A stretch of DNA of 64,000 bases, from positions 310,001 to 374,000 of the forward strand of contig DATEFW010000024.1 of the NCBI GenBank assembly GCA_035280425.1, read 5' to 3'. A program made the translations under genes and the position numbers. Source of the DNA: QHXW01 sp035280425. Its GTDB lineage: Bacteria > Acidobacteriota > Terriglobia > Bryobacterales > Bryobacteraceae. The notes beneath the pieces are model-generated. The model did not search any database, had not been told where the DNA came from, and saw only the letters and a program-made list of their open reading frames with translations. Below, one piece after another: positions 31,343 through 39,806 of this stretch (its first letter is position 1; each line of letters starts with the position of its first letter).

Positions 31343-33238
31343 TTATTTTGCTGTGACCATCGCCTCGATCCATTCCCGCAGGTCCCAATTTCCGAAAGCC
31401 ACGTCGGCAGTGATAATTTTCAGGCCGGCCGTGCCGGCTGTGACGGGAATCGTGACGGAACCTTCCTCGCGAGGATTGAGGGACACAACGAAAGGTCCGG
31501 GTTCGGTATGCCAGCCATGCGGCACATGGGGAGTAATCCGGAACTCGTGCCGCACGGGAGAATGATTCCGCAGAATCACCTTGAGTTCAAGGCGGCCGCC
31601 TAGGGCGACTTCAGCGGTGTAGGGATAAAACCGCGCCCACTGTTCATCCACGCCGAAGTTCGGGTCATCCCATGGAAACAGATTCGCGAAGATCTTCCGG
31701 CGATCGTTGACCGTGTCCATCATGAACCGAATTTGCTGCGGGGAAAAGCGGAAGGCGGGCGGCACGTGCTGGTTGATCAGCAGGTAGTTGCCCTGTACGT
31801 GCTGGATGCTCCGGAGGCAATCCAAAAATCCTCTTTCGGGCGGAAGAAAGTTGCGGTTGAGCAGGCAATAATCATCCATGCCGGTGGGCGTAAAGGAATC
31901 GCCGACGAAGAAAATGGTCTGACCGTTGTCGGGCGTGACTTGGAGGCCGCCATGATAAATCGTCTGGCCGGGGAAATAGGAATAGCGGAATTCGAATTCG
32001 TTCCAGCGGCGCGTCGCGCCATTATCCATCGGCTGCCCGCTCTGGATTGCGTGGGTTGTCAGGCAGGGCATGTGGTAGGCCTCGGGATGTTCCAAAATGT
32101 CGTGCATTTCGCGGCAGAAGTAGACGGGACACTGGAACTCGGTTGCAGCGGCTTGCGCTACATCGGTGTGGTCGTCGTGATAGTGGGTGATGTAGATACC
32201 GTCGAGGCGGGTGATGACGCCTTCCGCCTTCAGCCGCCGCAATTCTTTGACGACGCGCGGATCGCCGCAGTCCACCAGAAAGGCCGCACGCGTTCGCGAG
32301 ACGATCAGGCGCGAGTTGGAAATGGGAATAATCCACTCCGGAAGCTTTTCCTGCACGGTTTCGGCGGTAGGCATCCAGCGGACAGGAACCGGACCGAGGA
32401 CGCGCTGCGCCATGACCCGCAGTTTGTCGTCACCGCGGTACCAGCGCAGAGCATCGGTAGCAAAGTGGCTCGAAAATGCCAGTTGCAGACGGCCGATGAG
32501 CGCGTGGATGGCCTGGTTTGGATCATGGATCACCGGGCCGCGCGCCGGAATCAGTACATCGGGCTTCCACTGGGAGACTTTGCGCAGGCTCTGGACGACG
32601 TCGCCCGCGCGGGCCGCCCAGCCGTGATAACCGTCTTCCTGCACTTGCGGGATGGCGTCCTGAAGGCTGAACAGGTCGAGAATGCGGCCGTCTCCGTGTA
32701 TCAGGTCGCCGGTGCAGGCGATGCGCCGGCCGTCTACCTCGATTAAGTACGACACGGCGCCGCGCGCGTAGCCAGGGGTTGCGATCACCTGAATGCTGAG
32801 ATCCTGCCAGGCGACTTTGTCGCCGTCGCGCACGGTCCGCGAGATGGGAATCGGCTCTGCCAGAACGCGGCTGGATTGATTCGCGTAATCGTGGAAACGC
32901 GACGTGCGGTAGTGCAGCCAGAATTGCTTGACACCCGTGAACAGGTTTTTCTCCGCTTCCGGCGCCACCGCTTCTGCGCCGCGCTCAACGAGCAGCCTGC
33001 CGGCCCAGGCGACATCCCGCCGGTGATGGGTAAACAGCACCATCCGCGCACTGGCCGGCTGATCGCGCGGATCGCCATAAATGGCGAGAACCTGGTGATT
33101 GCGTTCGATCAGAACGCCGTTTACAGGGCCTCGCACGACGGAGACGCTGGCTGTAATCTTCTCGATTGGAAACGATGAAGCGGCATTCAACAGAAACGGC
33201 AGCGCAGCGCCGAGCGCGGCGAGGGTTCTCCAAGGCAT
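31343..33238 (-). CDS. Secreted protein with two metallo-beta-lactamase-fold domains
   Basis: 631 residues from ATG 33238, with a signal peptide (LAALGAALPFLLNAASS). The N-terminal half has weak MBL features (LFTHHRRD, TPGYARGAVSYLIEVDGRRIACTGDLIHGDG), the central part a full zinc site (IYITHYHDDHTDVAQAA, then FFVGDSF with the bridging Asp). The last 100 residues (LELKVILRNHSPVRHEFRITPHVPHGW) look like a beta-sandwich. MBL-fold enzymes hydrolyse ester, amide or phosphodiester bonds; substrate unknown. The first domain lacks the HxHxDH motif and may be structural. No operon partner. Confidence 0.75.
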   Translation of the reverse strand: MPWRTLAALGAALPFLLNAASSFPIEKITASVSVVRGPVNGVLIERNHQVLAIYGDPRDQPASARMVLFTHHRRDVAWAGRLLVERGAEAVAPEAEKNLFTGVKQFWLHYRTSRFHDYANQSSRVLAEPIPISRTVRDGDKVAWQDLSIQVIATPGYARGAVSYLIEVDGRRIACTGDLIHGDGRILDLFSLQDAIPQVQEDGYHGWAARAGDVVQSLRKVSQWKPDVLIPARGPVIHDPNQAIHALIGRLQLAFSSHFATDALRWYRGDDKLRVMAQRVLGPVPVRWMPTAETVQEKLPEWIIPISNSRLIVSRTRAAFLVDCGDPRVVKELRRLKAEGVITRLDGIYITHYHDDHTDVAQAAATEFQCPVYFCREMHDILEHPEAYHMPCLTTHAIQSGQPMDNGATRRWNEFEFRYSYFPGQTIYHGGLQVTPDNGQTIFFVGDSFTPTGMDDYCLLNRNFLPPERGFLDCLRSIQHVQGNYLLINQHVPPAFRFSPQQIRFMMDTVNDRRKIFANLFPWDDPNFGVDEQWARFYPYTAEVALGGRLELKVILRNHSPVRHEFRITPHVPHGWHTEPGPFVVSLNPREEGSVTIPVTAGTAGLKIITADVAFGNWDLREWIEAMVTAK

Positions 33239-33544
33239 GATCCTTGTTGTAACAGAAACCGCCAAGGCGAATACGGAGACGTAATTAAAGTCTGGCCTAG
33301 GTTGTTTGCGGGAGGCTGGGCGGCTGCCGGAGCTAATCGAAGGCAGTTTTCTTAAGTTAATGGAGGAAGGTTCTAAGATAATTCGACCGATATTTGGACA
33401 AAAATGTCTTTAAAAAACTCCGGAAAATACCTGAGGTGGGGGCGATATGAATTTTGAATGCGGTACCTTGGGCATCTGAAAAAGCTTAGCGGAGAACCCA
33501 GGCCCGATGCTGTCGGGTTGTATCGCCACTAGGACATTTTATTT
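33239..33544. other. Flagellin upstream region
   Basis: 306 bases between divergent genes. It contains a sigma-28-like promoter (33366-33393), then a leader of about 140 bases rich in GGA trinucleotides, with a 5-base-pair hairpin CCCGA TGCTG TCGGG (33503-33517), and AGGA 10 bases before the flagellin ATG. The leader does not match a riboswitch I know. Confidence 0.5.
33366..33393 (+). promoter_or_regulatory. Possible sigma-28 promoter of flagellin
   Basis: GAAGGTTC (5 of 8 to TAAAGTTT), 12 bases, then ACCGATAT (6 of 8 to GCCGATAA), about 150 bases upstream of the flagellin start codon. Confidence 0.4.
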
Positions 33545-35065
33545 ATGTCGATTTCCATTCAAACGAACGTAACGTCGTTGATGGCCCAGGAAAATCTGGG
33601 TATCAATCAGTTGTTTGAGAGCCGGACGATCCAACGCCTGACCTCTGGTTTCCGCATTAACTCATCCGGAGACGATGCCGCTGGACTGGCCGTCGCCAAC
33701 CAATACCGCGCCGACATTTCCGAACTGACCCAGGGTGTGCAGAACGCCAACAACGGGCTCACGCAGTTGCAGATCGTCGACGGTGGGTTGAACAACATTT
33801 CGCAGATGCTCGACCGCATGAAGACGCTGGCTGCCGAATCGGCTTCCGGCACCTTCACGGGCGACCGCAGCACGCTGAACACCGAATACCAGAAGTTGAT
33901 CGGTGAAATCACGCGCCAGGCGAGCAACATCAACCTGAACGCCGGCGGCAGCTTCAACACGACGCTGAACGTCTACATCGGCGGCGGCCGCACCAGCAAC
34001 CTGTCTGGTTCCACCCAGATCAACATCGACCTGAGCGGATCGTCGAACGCCGTGGATGCCGCTTCGCTGAACTTGAGCAGCACCTCGGTGATCGGCGGCG
34101 GCACGAACTTTGCCAGTAATGCCGTCAGCAACCTGAACGATTCCAATGCCGTGTTTAACAAGACGGCGACGACCGGCAATACGAGCTTCACCATTCAATA
34201 TGTAGATGCGTCCGGCAACATCCAAAGCAAGAGCGTGAGCGTGGCCGCCAGCGTTGGCGGGGAGTCTGGTTCCCAGTTCGTCAGCGACCTGAACGCCGCC
34301 ATTTCGGCCGCGGGTATCTCGGGCATAGCCGCCCAGATCGGCACCAACGGCCAACTGCAATTCACCGGCGGCAGCGTCCTGCAGGTTTCTGCCACCACAA
34401 CGGGCTTGACTGTTGGTAGCGCCCCGGTAACTTCCGGAACCTCACTTCTGAACGGCGGCGATTACCAAACCGCTTCACTCGCGCTGACAGCCCTCAGTGG
34501 AGGCGATACGCAGTCGCTGACATTCACGGCTGGCGGCACCAACTACACGGTGAACCTGGATGCGACGAATGGAGACACGGTGCCACATGCGGTCACGGCC
34601 CTGAACAGTGCTCTGGCGGGTAGCGGAATTTACGCTGTGCAGACTTCGACCGGCGTCGCACTGGAGAGCACCAGTTCCTTCTCCGTTTCGACCGGTGCGG
34701 CGAGCGGCGCGGGCAACCTGGGCCAGGCAGCTGCTGGCGCACTGCCTGTCAGCGCTCCGAGCAACTCGGCCACCGCAACCGGCAACGCGTTGAACGCGAT
34801 CACGTCCATCGACTCGGCCGTGCGGGCGCTCGGCCTGGTTCAAGGTAAAGTCGGAACCGGCGAAAACACGCTGCAGTACGCCATCCAACTGGCACAGTCC
34901 CAGATCGCCAGCTTCTCGGGTGCGGAGTCCTCGATCCGCGATGCCGACGTGGCTTCGGAAGCTGCGAACCTGAGCAAAGCGCAGGTTCTGGCGCAATCGT
35001 CTGTGGCAGCTCTCGTGCAGGCGAATGCAATGCCCCAGGCGGTGCTCGCCCTCCTCAAGGGCTGA
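33545..35065 (+). CDS. fliC: Flagellin
   Basis: 506 residues. The N terminus (SISIQTNVTSLMAQENLGINQLFESRTIQRLTSGFRINSSGDDAAGLAVANQYRADI) and C terminus (ENTLQYAIQLAQSQIASFSGAESSIRDADVASEAANLSKAQVLAQSSVAALVQANAMPQAVLALLKG) are the conserved D0/D1 helices that polymerise into the filament and carry export signals. The central 250 residues are Ser/Thr/Gly-rich surface domain. A terminator follows (35088). The gene heads the flagellar supercluster and has its own sigma-28-like promoter; it is the only flagellin in the window. Confidence 0.95.
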   Translation: MSISIQTNVTSLMAQENLGINQLFESRTIQRLTSGFRINSSGDDAAGLAVANQYRADISELTQGVQNANNGLTQLQIVDGGLNNISQMLDRMKTLAAESASGTFTGDRSTLNTEYQKLIGEITRQASNINLNAGGSFNTTLNVYIGGGRTSNLSGSTQINIDLSGSSNAVDAASLNLSSTSVIGGGTNFASNAVSNLNDSNAVFNKTATTGNTSFTIQYVDASGNIQSKSVSVAASVGGESGSQFVSDLNAAISAAGISGIAAQIGTNGQLQFTGGSVLQVSATTTGLTVGSAPVTSGTSLLNGGDYQTASLALTALSGGDTQSLTFTAGGTNYTVNLDATNGDTVPHAVTALNSALAGSGIYAVQTSTGVALESTSSFSVSTGAASGAGNLGQAAAGALPVSAPSNSATATGNALNAITSIDSAVRALGLVQGKVGTGENTLQYAIQLAQSQIASFSGAESSIRDADVASEAANLSKAQVLAQSSVAALVQANAMPQAVLALLKG

Positions 35066-35087
35066 GGAACTGACCTGGCTGTATGGT

Positions 35088-35125
35088 AGGCTGGGCCGTC
35101 GCACGCGGCTCAGCCTGCCTTTTTA
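35088..35125 (+). terminator. Intrinsic terminator after flagellin
   Basis: AGGCTGGGCCG (35088-35098) pairs with CGGCTCAGCCT (35106-35116) over 11 base pairs with one G-U pair and a 7-base loop, followed by GCCTTTTTATT. It separates the flagellin transcript from fliD. Confidence 0.8.
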
Positions 35126-35142
35126 TTAACCGGAGGTAACAC

Positions 35143-36546
35143 TTGGGCACTCCCATCGGGGGATTCAGCGGCGTCCCCACTCTCGTCCCCAGCTTGAGCA
35201 GCAACCCAGCCACCCCGGCGTCTACGGGGCTGAGCGCGTACGCTGCGGACCTCCAGAACGCCTTAAACCGTTCGATCGGTCTGGCGGCCCTCCCCTTGCA
35301 AGAACTCCAGAACGAGCAATCCCAGCTATCCAGCCAATCGTCTGCTCTGAGCGCCCTGGATACGCAGTTCTCGGCGCTGCAGTCGGCTATTGCCAACATG
35401 GCTTCGGCCGGCGGAAACCTGCTGGCTTCGACGGTTTCCGATTCCACAGTCCTCACGGCCAGCGCCGGCGTGGGCGCCCTGGCGGGCAATTACACGGTGC
35501 AGGTGACCGACGCCGGTTCATTCGCGAGCGCCCTCAGCTCAAATGGCCTCACGACGGTGACCGATCCATCCGCCTCGAGTATCAGCACGGCTTCGAGTTT
35601 CACCCTGACGGTCGACGGCGCAACACGGACGATCAAGCCGGCCGCGAATACGCTGAATGCGCTGGCAGCGGCGATCAATGCGGACGCCAGCGCCGGGGTG
35701 ACGGCGACGATCGTCAATATCGGCCCGCCCGCGGCCCCGGATTACCGGCTCTCGCTCGAGAGCAATTCGCTGGGCAGTATGACCATCCAGCTCAACGATG
35801 GCACAAATCTCCTCACGGCGCAGACTCCCGGATCCTCCGCGCAATACCAGGTCAATGGCTCGCCGGCCACGCCGATTTCGACAAACTCACGGACGGTTAC
35901 CATTGCTCCGGGAGTAACGGTGAATTTGTTGAAGGCGGGCGCCAGCACTGTGACAGTTTCGCCCAGCGCGTCCTCGCTCAGCAATGCTCTATCCGGATTC
36001 GCCAACGCATTCAATGCCAGCGTGGATGAACTTTCCAAGAGTCGCGGGCAGAATGCCGGCCCTTTAAACGGCCAAAGCGTGGTCTTCGATTTAACCCAAA
36101 TGCTCCATGTTCTGGCGAACTACTCGGGCGGGAGCGGCAGTTTTACCACGCTCACGGATCTGGGCCTGCAATTCGACACCAATGGGCATTTGTCATTCGA
36201 TTCCTCGATGCTGAATACCTTGAGCAGTTCCCAACTCGCCGATCTTTCTTCGTTTCTTGGTAACGCGACGGGCGGCGGGTTTCTTGAATTTGCGACCAGC
36301 CAGCTCAACGCCATCGAAGATCCGGCCACCGGGATTTTAAAGACGGCGCTGACGTCGACCTCCAACCAGATCACACACGAGAATCAACTGATTGCGGATC
36401 AGCAGGCGCACATCCGGCAATTACAAGATTCGCTACAGGCCAAGATGGCTAAAGCGGATGCTTTGATCTCGCAGATCGAGCAACAGGTCAGTTACTTCAC
36501 CGGTTTATTCCAATCCATGTATCTGCCGCGGCAATCCCAGTTCTGA
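35143..36546 (+). CDS. fliD: Flagellar hook-associated protein 2 (filament cap)
   Basis: 467 residues. TTG at 35143 is the start, supported by CCGGAGGTAACAC just upstream. FliD_N features (ALSALDTQFSALQSAIANMASAG, LTASAGVGALAGNYTVQVTDAGSFAS) and the FliD_C region (AFNASVDELSKSRGQNAGPLNGQSVVFDLTQMLH, coiled coil EQQVSYFTGLFQSMYLP at the end) identify the filament cap, which folds flagellin at the tip. Its TGA overlaps the ATG of the next gene (TGATG), so the two are translationally coupled. Confidence 0.92.
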   Translation: MGTPIGGFSGVPTLVPSLSSNPATPASTGLSAYAADLQNALNRSIGLAALPLQELQNEQSQLSSQSSALSALDTQFSALQSAIANMASAGGNLLASTVSDSTVLTASAGVGALAGNYTVQVTDAGSFASALSSNGLTTVTDPSASSISTASSFTLTVDGATRTIKPAANTLNALAAAINADASAGVTATIVNIGPPAAPDYRLSLESNSLGSMTIQLNDGTNLLTAQTPGSSAQYQVNGSPATPISTNSRTVTIAPGVTVNLLKAGASTVTVSPSASSLSNALSGFANAFNASVDELSKSRGQNAGPLNGQSVVFDLTQMLHVLANYSGGSGSFTTLTDLGLQFDTNGHLSFDSSMLNTLSSSQLADLSSFLGNATGGGFLEFATSQLNAIEDPATGILKTALTSTSNQITHENQLIADQQAHIRQLQDSLQAKMAKADALISQIEQQVSYFTGLFQSMYLPRQSQF

Positions 36547-36875
36547 TGGATTCCACCGACGCCATGCAGAATGAGATCGAGCGCCAGCAAACCGCTTCAC
36601 GGCTGCGCCACGCCGTGGCCACAGAGGCATATGACGAGGTGCCGCGGCTGCTGGAGGAGTACCGGGGGCACGTGGAACGGGCGCTGGCGTGTCATCCGCC
36701 GGACCAGCCGGCACCGCCCGAGCTGGCGCGTGAAGCCGGCGAGTTGATGCGTTGGGCGCTCGAGATGATGCTGGCCGCACGCGCCAGGACGCGCGATCAA
36801 CTCGATCAGGCAAAGGCGGCACTTCGTTACCGTTCACCAGCCGCGCCAGTCCGCACCTTGAAGATCGACGGCTGA
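36546..36875 (+). CDS. FliT/FliS-like helical protein (candidate export chaperone)
   Basis: 109 residues, wholly helical and charged: ASRLRHAVATEAYDEVPRLLEEYRGHVERALACHPPDQPAPPELAREAGELMRWALEMMLAARARTRDQLDQAKAALRY. No clear family match, but position directly after fliD with a stop/start overlap is where fliS or fliT chaperones sit in many flagellar clusters, and size and helical content fit FliT. The call rests on context. Confidence 0.5.
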   Translation: MDSTDAMQNEIERQQTASRLRHAVATEAYDEVPRLLEEYRGHVERALACHPPDQPAPPELAREAGELMRWALEMMLAARARTRDQLDQAKAALRYRSPAAPVRTLKIDG

Positions 36876-36964
36876 CACGGGTCCGCCGTCGAAATGGTGA
36901 CTTTGTCGAATCCATAACACTCGCTTTGGTTAACACGGGCGCGGGATCGAATGCAGTTAGTGAG

Positions 36965-36981
36965 TGGCAACCGGGTTGCAT
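36965..36981 (+). promoter_or_regulatory. Sigma-54 promoter before flgB
   Basis: TGGCAACCGGGTTGCAT matches the -24/-12 consensus (TGGCAC-N5-TTGCAT): GG at 36966-36967 and GC at 36978-36979 with exactly 10 bases between. Transcription would start near 36990, three or four bases before the flgB ATG at 36994. A sigma-54 activator gene is at 50786. Confidence 0.7.
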
Positions 36982-36993
36982 CCGACAGGTTCC

Positions 36994-37332
36994 ATGCTGG
37001 ATCGTCTGGCAGGCAGGCTCGAACAATACATGGATCTGCTTGGCGCGCGCCAGAAACTGGTGGCGTCGAACATCGCCAATGCAGACACCCCGGGTTACAA
37101 AACCAAAGATATCGATTTTCAGACGGAATTTCTCAACGCCGCCGCCGGCATTGCGCCTCAAACCGTCGAGGCGCGCGGCCTGACGACACGCAATGACGGC
37201 AACAACGTGAGCGTCGACCGGGAAGCGCGCCTGCTGGCCGAAAACGATCTGCGTTTCAGCATCGCGTCTAACCTGCTGCGCGACCAGATTCGTGTCGTCC
37301 GCGAAGCCATCAACGGAGGCAACGGCGCATGA
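36994..37332 (+). CDS. flgB: Flagellar basal-body rod protein FlgB
   Basis: 112 residues. MLDRLAGRLEQYMDLLGARQKLVASNIANADTPGYKTKDIDFQTEF carries the rod-protein signature (ASNIANADTPGYK). Forms the proximal rod. I chose ATG 36994 because the N-terminal helix starts there. It begins the flgB-flgC-fliE-fliF-fliG-fliH-fliI-fliJ set; its stop overlaps flgC by four bases. A sigma-54 promoter lies immediately upstream, leaving almost no leader. Confidence 0.93.
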   Translation: MLDRLAGRLEQYMDLLGARQKLVASNIANADTPGYKTKDIDFQTEFLNAAAGIAPQTVEARGLTTRNDGNNVSVDREARLLAENDLRFSIASNLLRDQIRVVREAINGGNGA

Positions 37333-37763
37333 GCCTGTTTTCGCTGTTATCCGTAAGCGCCTCGGGAATGTCGGCGCAGCGCGCGCGGGCGGAGCTGCTG
37401 GTCGAAAACATGGCCAATGCGGAGACCACGCGGACTCCCGAAGGCGGCCCGTACCGCCGTAAAGACGCGGTTTTCACGACGGACACGGCGGAATCGCCAT
37501 TCTCTTCTATTTTCGAATCGCAACTCAACCAGCCCGAGGGTGTGCGTGTGGCGGAAGTGGTCGTCGACGATCGCGAGCCGGACCGCCGCTACATGCCCGG
37601 ACATCCCGATGCCGATAAAGACGGCTACGTCGCCTTTCCGCGAATCAATCCTGCCGAAGACATGGTGGATTTAATGGGCGCGACACGAAGCTACCAGGCA
37701 AACGTCGCGGCAATCTCGGCCGTGAAAGATATGATCCAGCGATCCATTGACCTGCTTCGATAA
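37329..37763 (+). CDS. flgC: Flagellar basal-body rod protein FlgC
   Basis: 144 residues. SLFSLLSVSASGMSAQRARAELLVENMANAETTRTPEGGPYRRKDAVF at the N terminus and DPGYVAF-type C terminus (KDGYVAFPRINPAEDMVDLMGATRSYQANVAAISAVKDMIQRSIDLLR) are diagnostic. Component of the proximal rod with FlgB and FlgF. ATG overlaps the flgB stop. The usual SNxANxxT motif is ENMANAETT here. Confidence 0.95.
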   Translation: MSLFSLLSVSASGMSAQRARAELLVENMANAETTRTPEGGPYRRKDAVFTTDTAESPFSSIFESQLNQPEGVRVAEVVVDDREPDRRYMPGHPDADKDGYVAFPRINPAEDMVDLMGATRSYQANVAAISAVKDMIQRSIDLLR

Positions 37764-37772
37764 GGAAAACGA

Positions 37773-38081
37773 ATGTCTGCCCCCATTTCTCCGATCATCG
37801 CACCGGCACAGATTGAAAATATCGCACGCACTACGCCATCAGCCGGCACTCAGAACGCATCGGGTGAGTTTCGCGGAGTGCTCGCGGGCGCCATACAGTC
37901 GGTAGAGAAGGCGCGGAGCCAGGCGGCGCAGTCGGTCGACGGCTTTTTATCCGGAGATGGCCAGGAGCTGCATTCGGCGATCTTAGCCACGCAGCGCGCG
38001 GATCTCGCTTTCGAGCTGGGGCTTCAGGTTCGCAACAAAGTTGTGCAGGCGTACCAGGAAATCATGCGAATGCAGATGTAG
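37773..38081 (+). CDS. fliE: Flagellar hook-basal body complex protein FliE
   Basis: 102 residues; the C-terminal half (VDGFLSGDGQELHSAILATQRADLAFELGLQVRNKVVQAYQEIMRMQM) is the conserved FliE region that joins the MS ring to the rod. AAGGAAAACG precedes the ATG. The N-terminal 45 residues are variable. It lies 9 bases after flgC. Confidence 0.92.
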   Translation: MSAPISPIIAPAQIENIARTTPSAGTQNASGEFRGVLAGAIQSVEKARSQAAQSVDGFLSGDGQELHSAILATQRADLAFELGLQVRNKVVQAYQEIMRMQM

Positions 38082-38104
38082 GGTTTCCACGAAAGCTATA
38101 GAGT

Positions 38105-38121
38105 CTGCGTTGTAAACGCAG
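38105..38121 (+). other. Hairpin between fliE and fliF
   Basis: CTGCGTT / AACGCAG with a three-base loop, followed by TTTAG and 11 bases later by the fliF ATG. Too short a T-run for a good terminator; could be an RNA processing or attenuation element. Confidence 0.3.
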
Positions 38122-38132
38122 TTTAGTCACGA

Positions 38133-39800
38133 ATGGAACAGTTGAAAAAACTCTTTGGCAGCCTGACGGTAGGGCAGCGCGCGACCATCGTGTTGGCCGC
38201 GGTGGCCGTGGTCGCGGGCCTTTTCGCCTTCGCCCGATGGAAGCGCGAGAGCGACTTCCGGCCGCTCTATACCACGCTTGCATCTGAAGATGCCGGAGCA
38301 GTCGTGCAGAAGCTCAAGGAAAGCGGCGTGGAGTTCCGGCTCTCGGAAAACGGCTCCACGGTACTGGTTCCTTCGGCCAAAGTTGCCGAGATGCGGCTCG
38401 AGATGGCATCCGCCGGGCTGCCGAAGAGCGGGCGCATCGGCTTCGAGCTGTTCGACAAAACCAATTTCGGCGCAACCGAGTTTGTGGAGCACATCAATTA
38501 CCGGCGCGCGCTCGAAGGCGAGTTGGAGCGTACCGTGATGTCGCTGGCCGAGGTGGAGCAGGCGCGCGTTCACGTGACTTTTCCGAAAGAATCGGTCTAC
38601 CTCGAGTCCCGCCAGCCCGCCAAAGCCAGCGTCGTCGTGCGGCTGAAGCCCGGCGCGAAACTGGTTCCACAAAACGTGGTGGCGATCGAGCACCTGGTGG
38701 CGAGTGCCGTCGAAGGCCTGGCTCCGGAAGCGGTTGCCGTTCTGGACGTACGCGGCAATCTGCTGAGCCGGCAACACGCCGCGGCAAGCCCTGACGGCGC
38801 CGAATCCGGCGACCACATGCTCGAGATCCGCCAGAGCATCGAACACGACCTGGTGGCCAAGATCAACTCAACGCTCGAGCCGCTACTGGGCGCCGACAAA
38901 TTCCGTGCCGGCGCTTCGGTGGAGTGTGACTTCACAAGCGGCGAGCAGAGCGAAGAAGTTTTCGACCCTAACAAGTCCGTGATGGTGAGTTCACAGAAGT
39001 CAGAAGACACCAGTACGACAGGTGGAGCAGCGGGTGTCCCAGGCACAGCTTCGAACTTACCGAGGCCTCCGCAGAAGCCGGCTACGGCGCTTGCGGGCAC
39101 ATCACGCCGCACCGAAAGCATCGCTTACCAATCCAGCCGGATGGTCAAGCACACGAAACTGCCGGAGGGTACGGTGAAACGGATGTCCCTCTCGGTGCTG
39201 GTCGACCAGGATGTGCGCTGGGAAGGGCAGGGAAGCAAGATGCGGCGCGTCCTCGAGCAGCCCTCAGCCGAGAAGCTCAAATCCATACGCGATCTGGTGG
39301 CCGCGGCCACTGGTTTCTCTGCGGATCGCGGCGATCAGCTCATTGTCGAAAGTCTGCCGTTTGAATCGACGCTCAATTTCGAGCCTCCGCCGGCCGGGCA
39401 GGGAGCCCCAAAGACCACCGGAACAGCAGTCAATCTGCCGCCGTGGCTGGCGCGATTGCTCGACAACCGCTGGATGGCCATCGGCGCCTCGCTCGGCGTC
39501 GGCCTGGTATTGATGTTGTTGCGGCGAGCCATCGCCAAGATGTTTTCGCGCAAAGGCAAAGCCCGGGCGACCACGCCGCCGGCACTTCCGAACACGGCCG
39601 GCGCTGCTGACGCGCAGATCGAGGCGCAGCAGGCGCAGGCGAATATCGATGCAGAACTCCAGGCGCAACTGAACGCCGCGGCGCTCAAGGAAGGCACCTT
39701 GCGAACGGAAGTCATGGTCAAGCGCTTCCGTGACAACGTTGGAAAAGACGCCTCCCTTGCCGCGCATATCGTTCGCGGCTGGTTGAATGAAAGCGGTTAA
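38133..39800 (+). CDS. fliF: Flagellar MS-ring protein FliF
   Basis: 555 residues. N-terminal membrane helix (ATIVLAAVAVVAGLFAFARW), ring-building motif regions (RPLYTTLASEDAGAVVQKLKESGVEFRLSENGSTVLVPSAKVAEMRLEMASAGLPKSG, ARVHVTFPKESVYLESRQPAKASVVVRLKPG), a second membrane helix (WMAIGASLGVGLVLMLL, about residue 450) and a C-terminal cytoplasmic tail that binds FliG. Forms the MS ring on which the motor and export gate are built. Spaced 51 bases from fliE. Confidence 0.95.
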   Translation: MEQLKKLFGSLTVGQRATIVLAAVAVVAGLFAFARWKRESDFRPLYTTLASEDAGAVVQKLKESGVEFRLSENGSTVLVPSAKVAEMRLEMASAGLPKSGRIGFELFDKTNFGATEFVEHINYRRALEGELERTVMSLAEVEQARVHVTFPKESVYLESRQPAKASVVVRLKPGAKLVPQNVVAIEHLVASAVEGLAPEAVAVLDVRGNLLSRQHAAASPDGAESGDHMLEIRQSIEHDLVAKINSTLEPLLGADKFRAGASVECDFTSGEQSEEVFDPNKSVMVSSQKSEDTSTTGGAAGVPGTASNLPRPPQKPATALAGTSRRTESIAYQSSRMVKHTKLPEGTVKRMSLSVLVDQDVRWEGQGSKMRRVLEQPSAEKLKSIRDLVAAATGFSADRGDQLIVESLPFESTLNFEPPPAGQGAPKTTGTAVNLPPWLARLLDNRWMAIGASLGVGLVLMLLRRAIAKMFSRKGKARATTPPALPNTAGAADAQIEAQQAQANIDAELQAQLNAAALKEGTLRTEVMVKRFRDNVGKDASLAAHIVRGWLNESG

Positions 39801-39806
39801 CGACAA

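Noticed and set aside
33287..33310. TGGCCTAGGTTGTTTGCG upstream of flagellin as a sigma-54 promoter
   Set aside because: GG and GC are 12 bases apart instead of 10, which sigma-54 does not tolerate.
33400..33540. Known riboswitch (cyclic di-GMP type I) in the flagellin leader
   Set aside because: The conserved core of that aptamer (GCAAAGCC-type and GAAA-tetraloop receptor segments) is not present.
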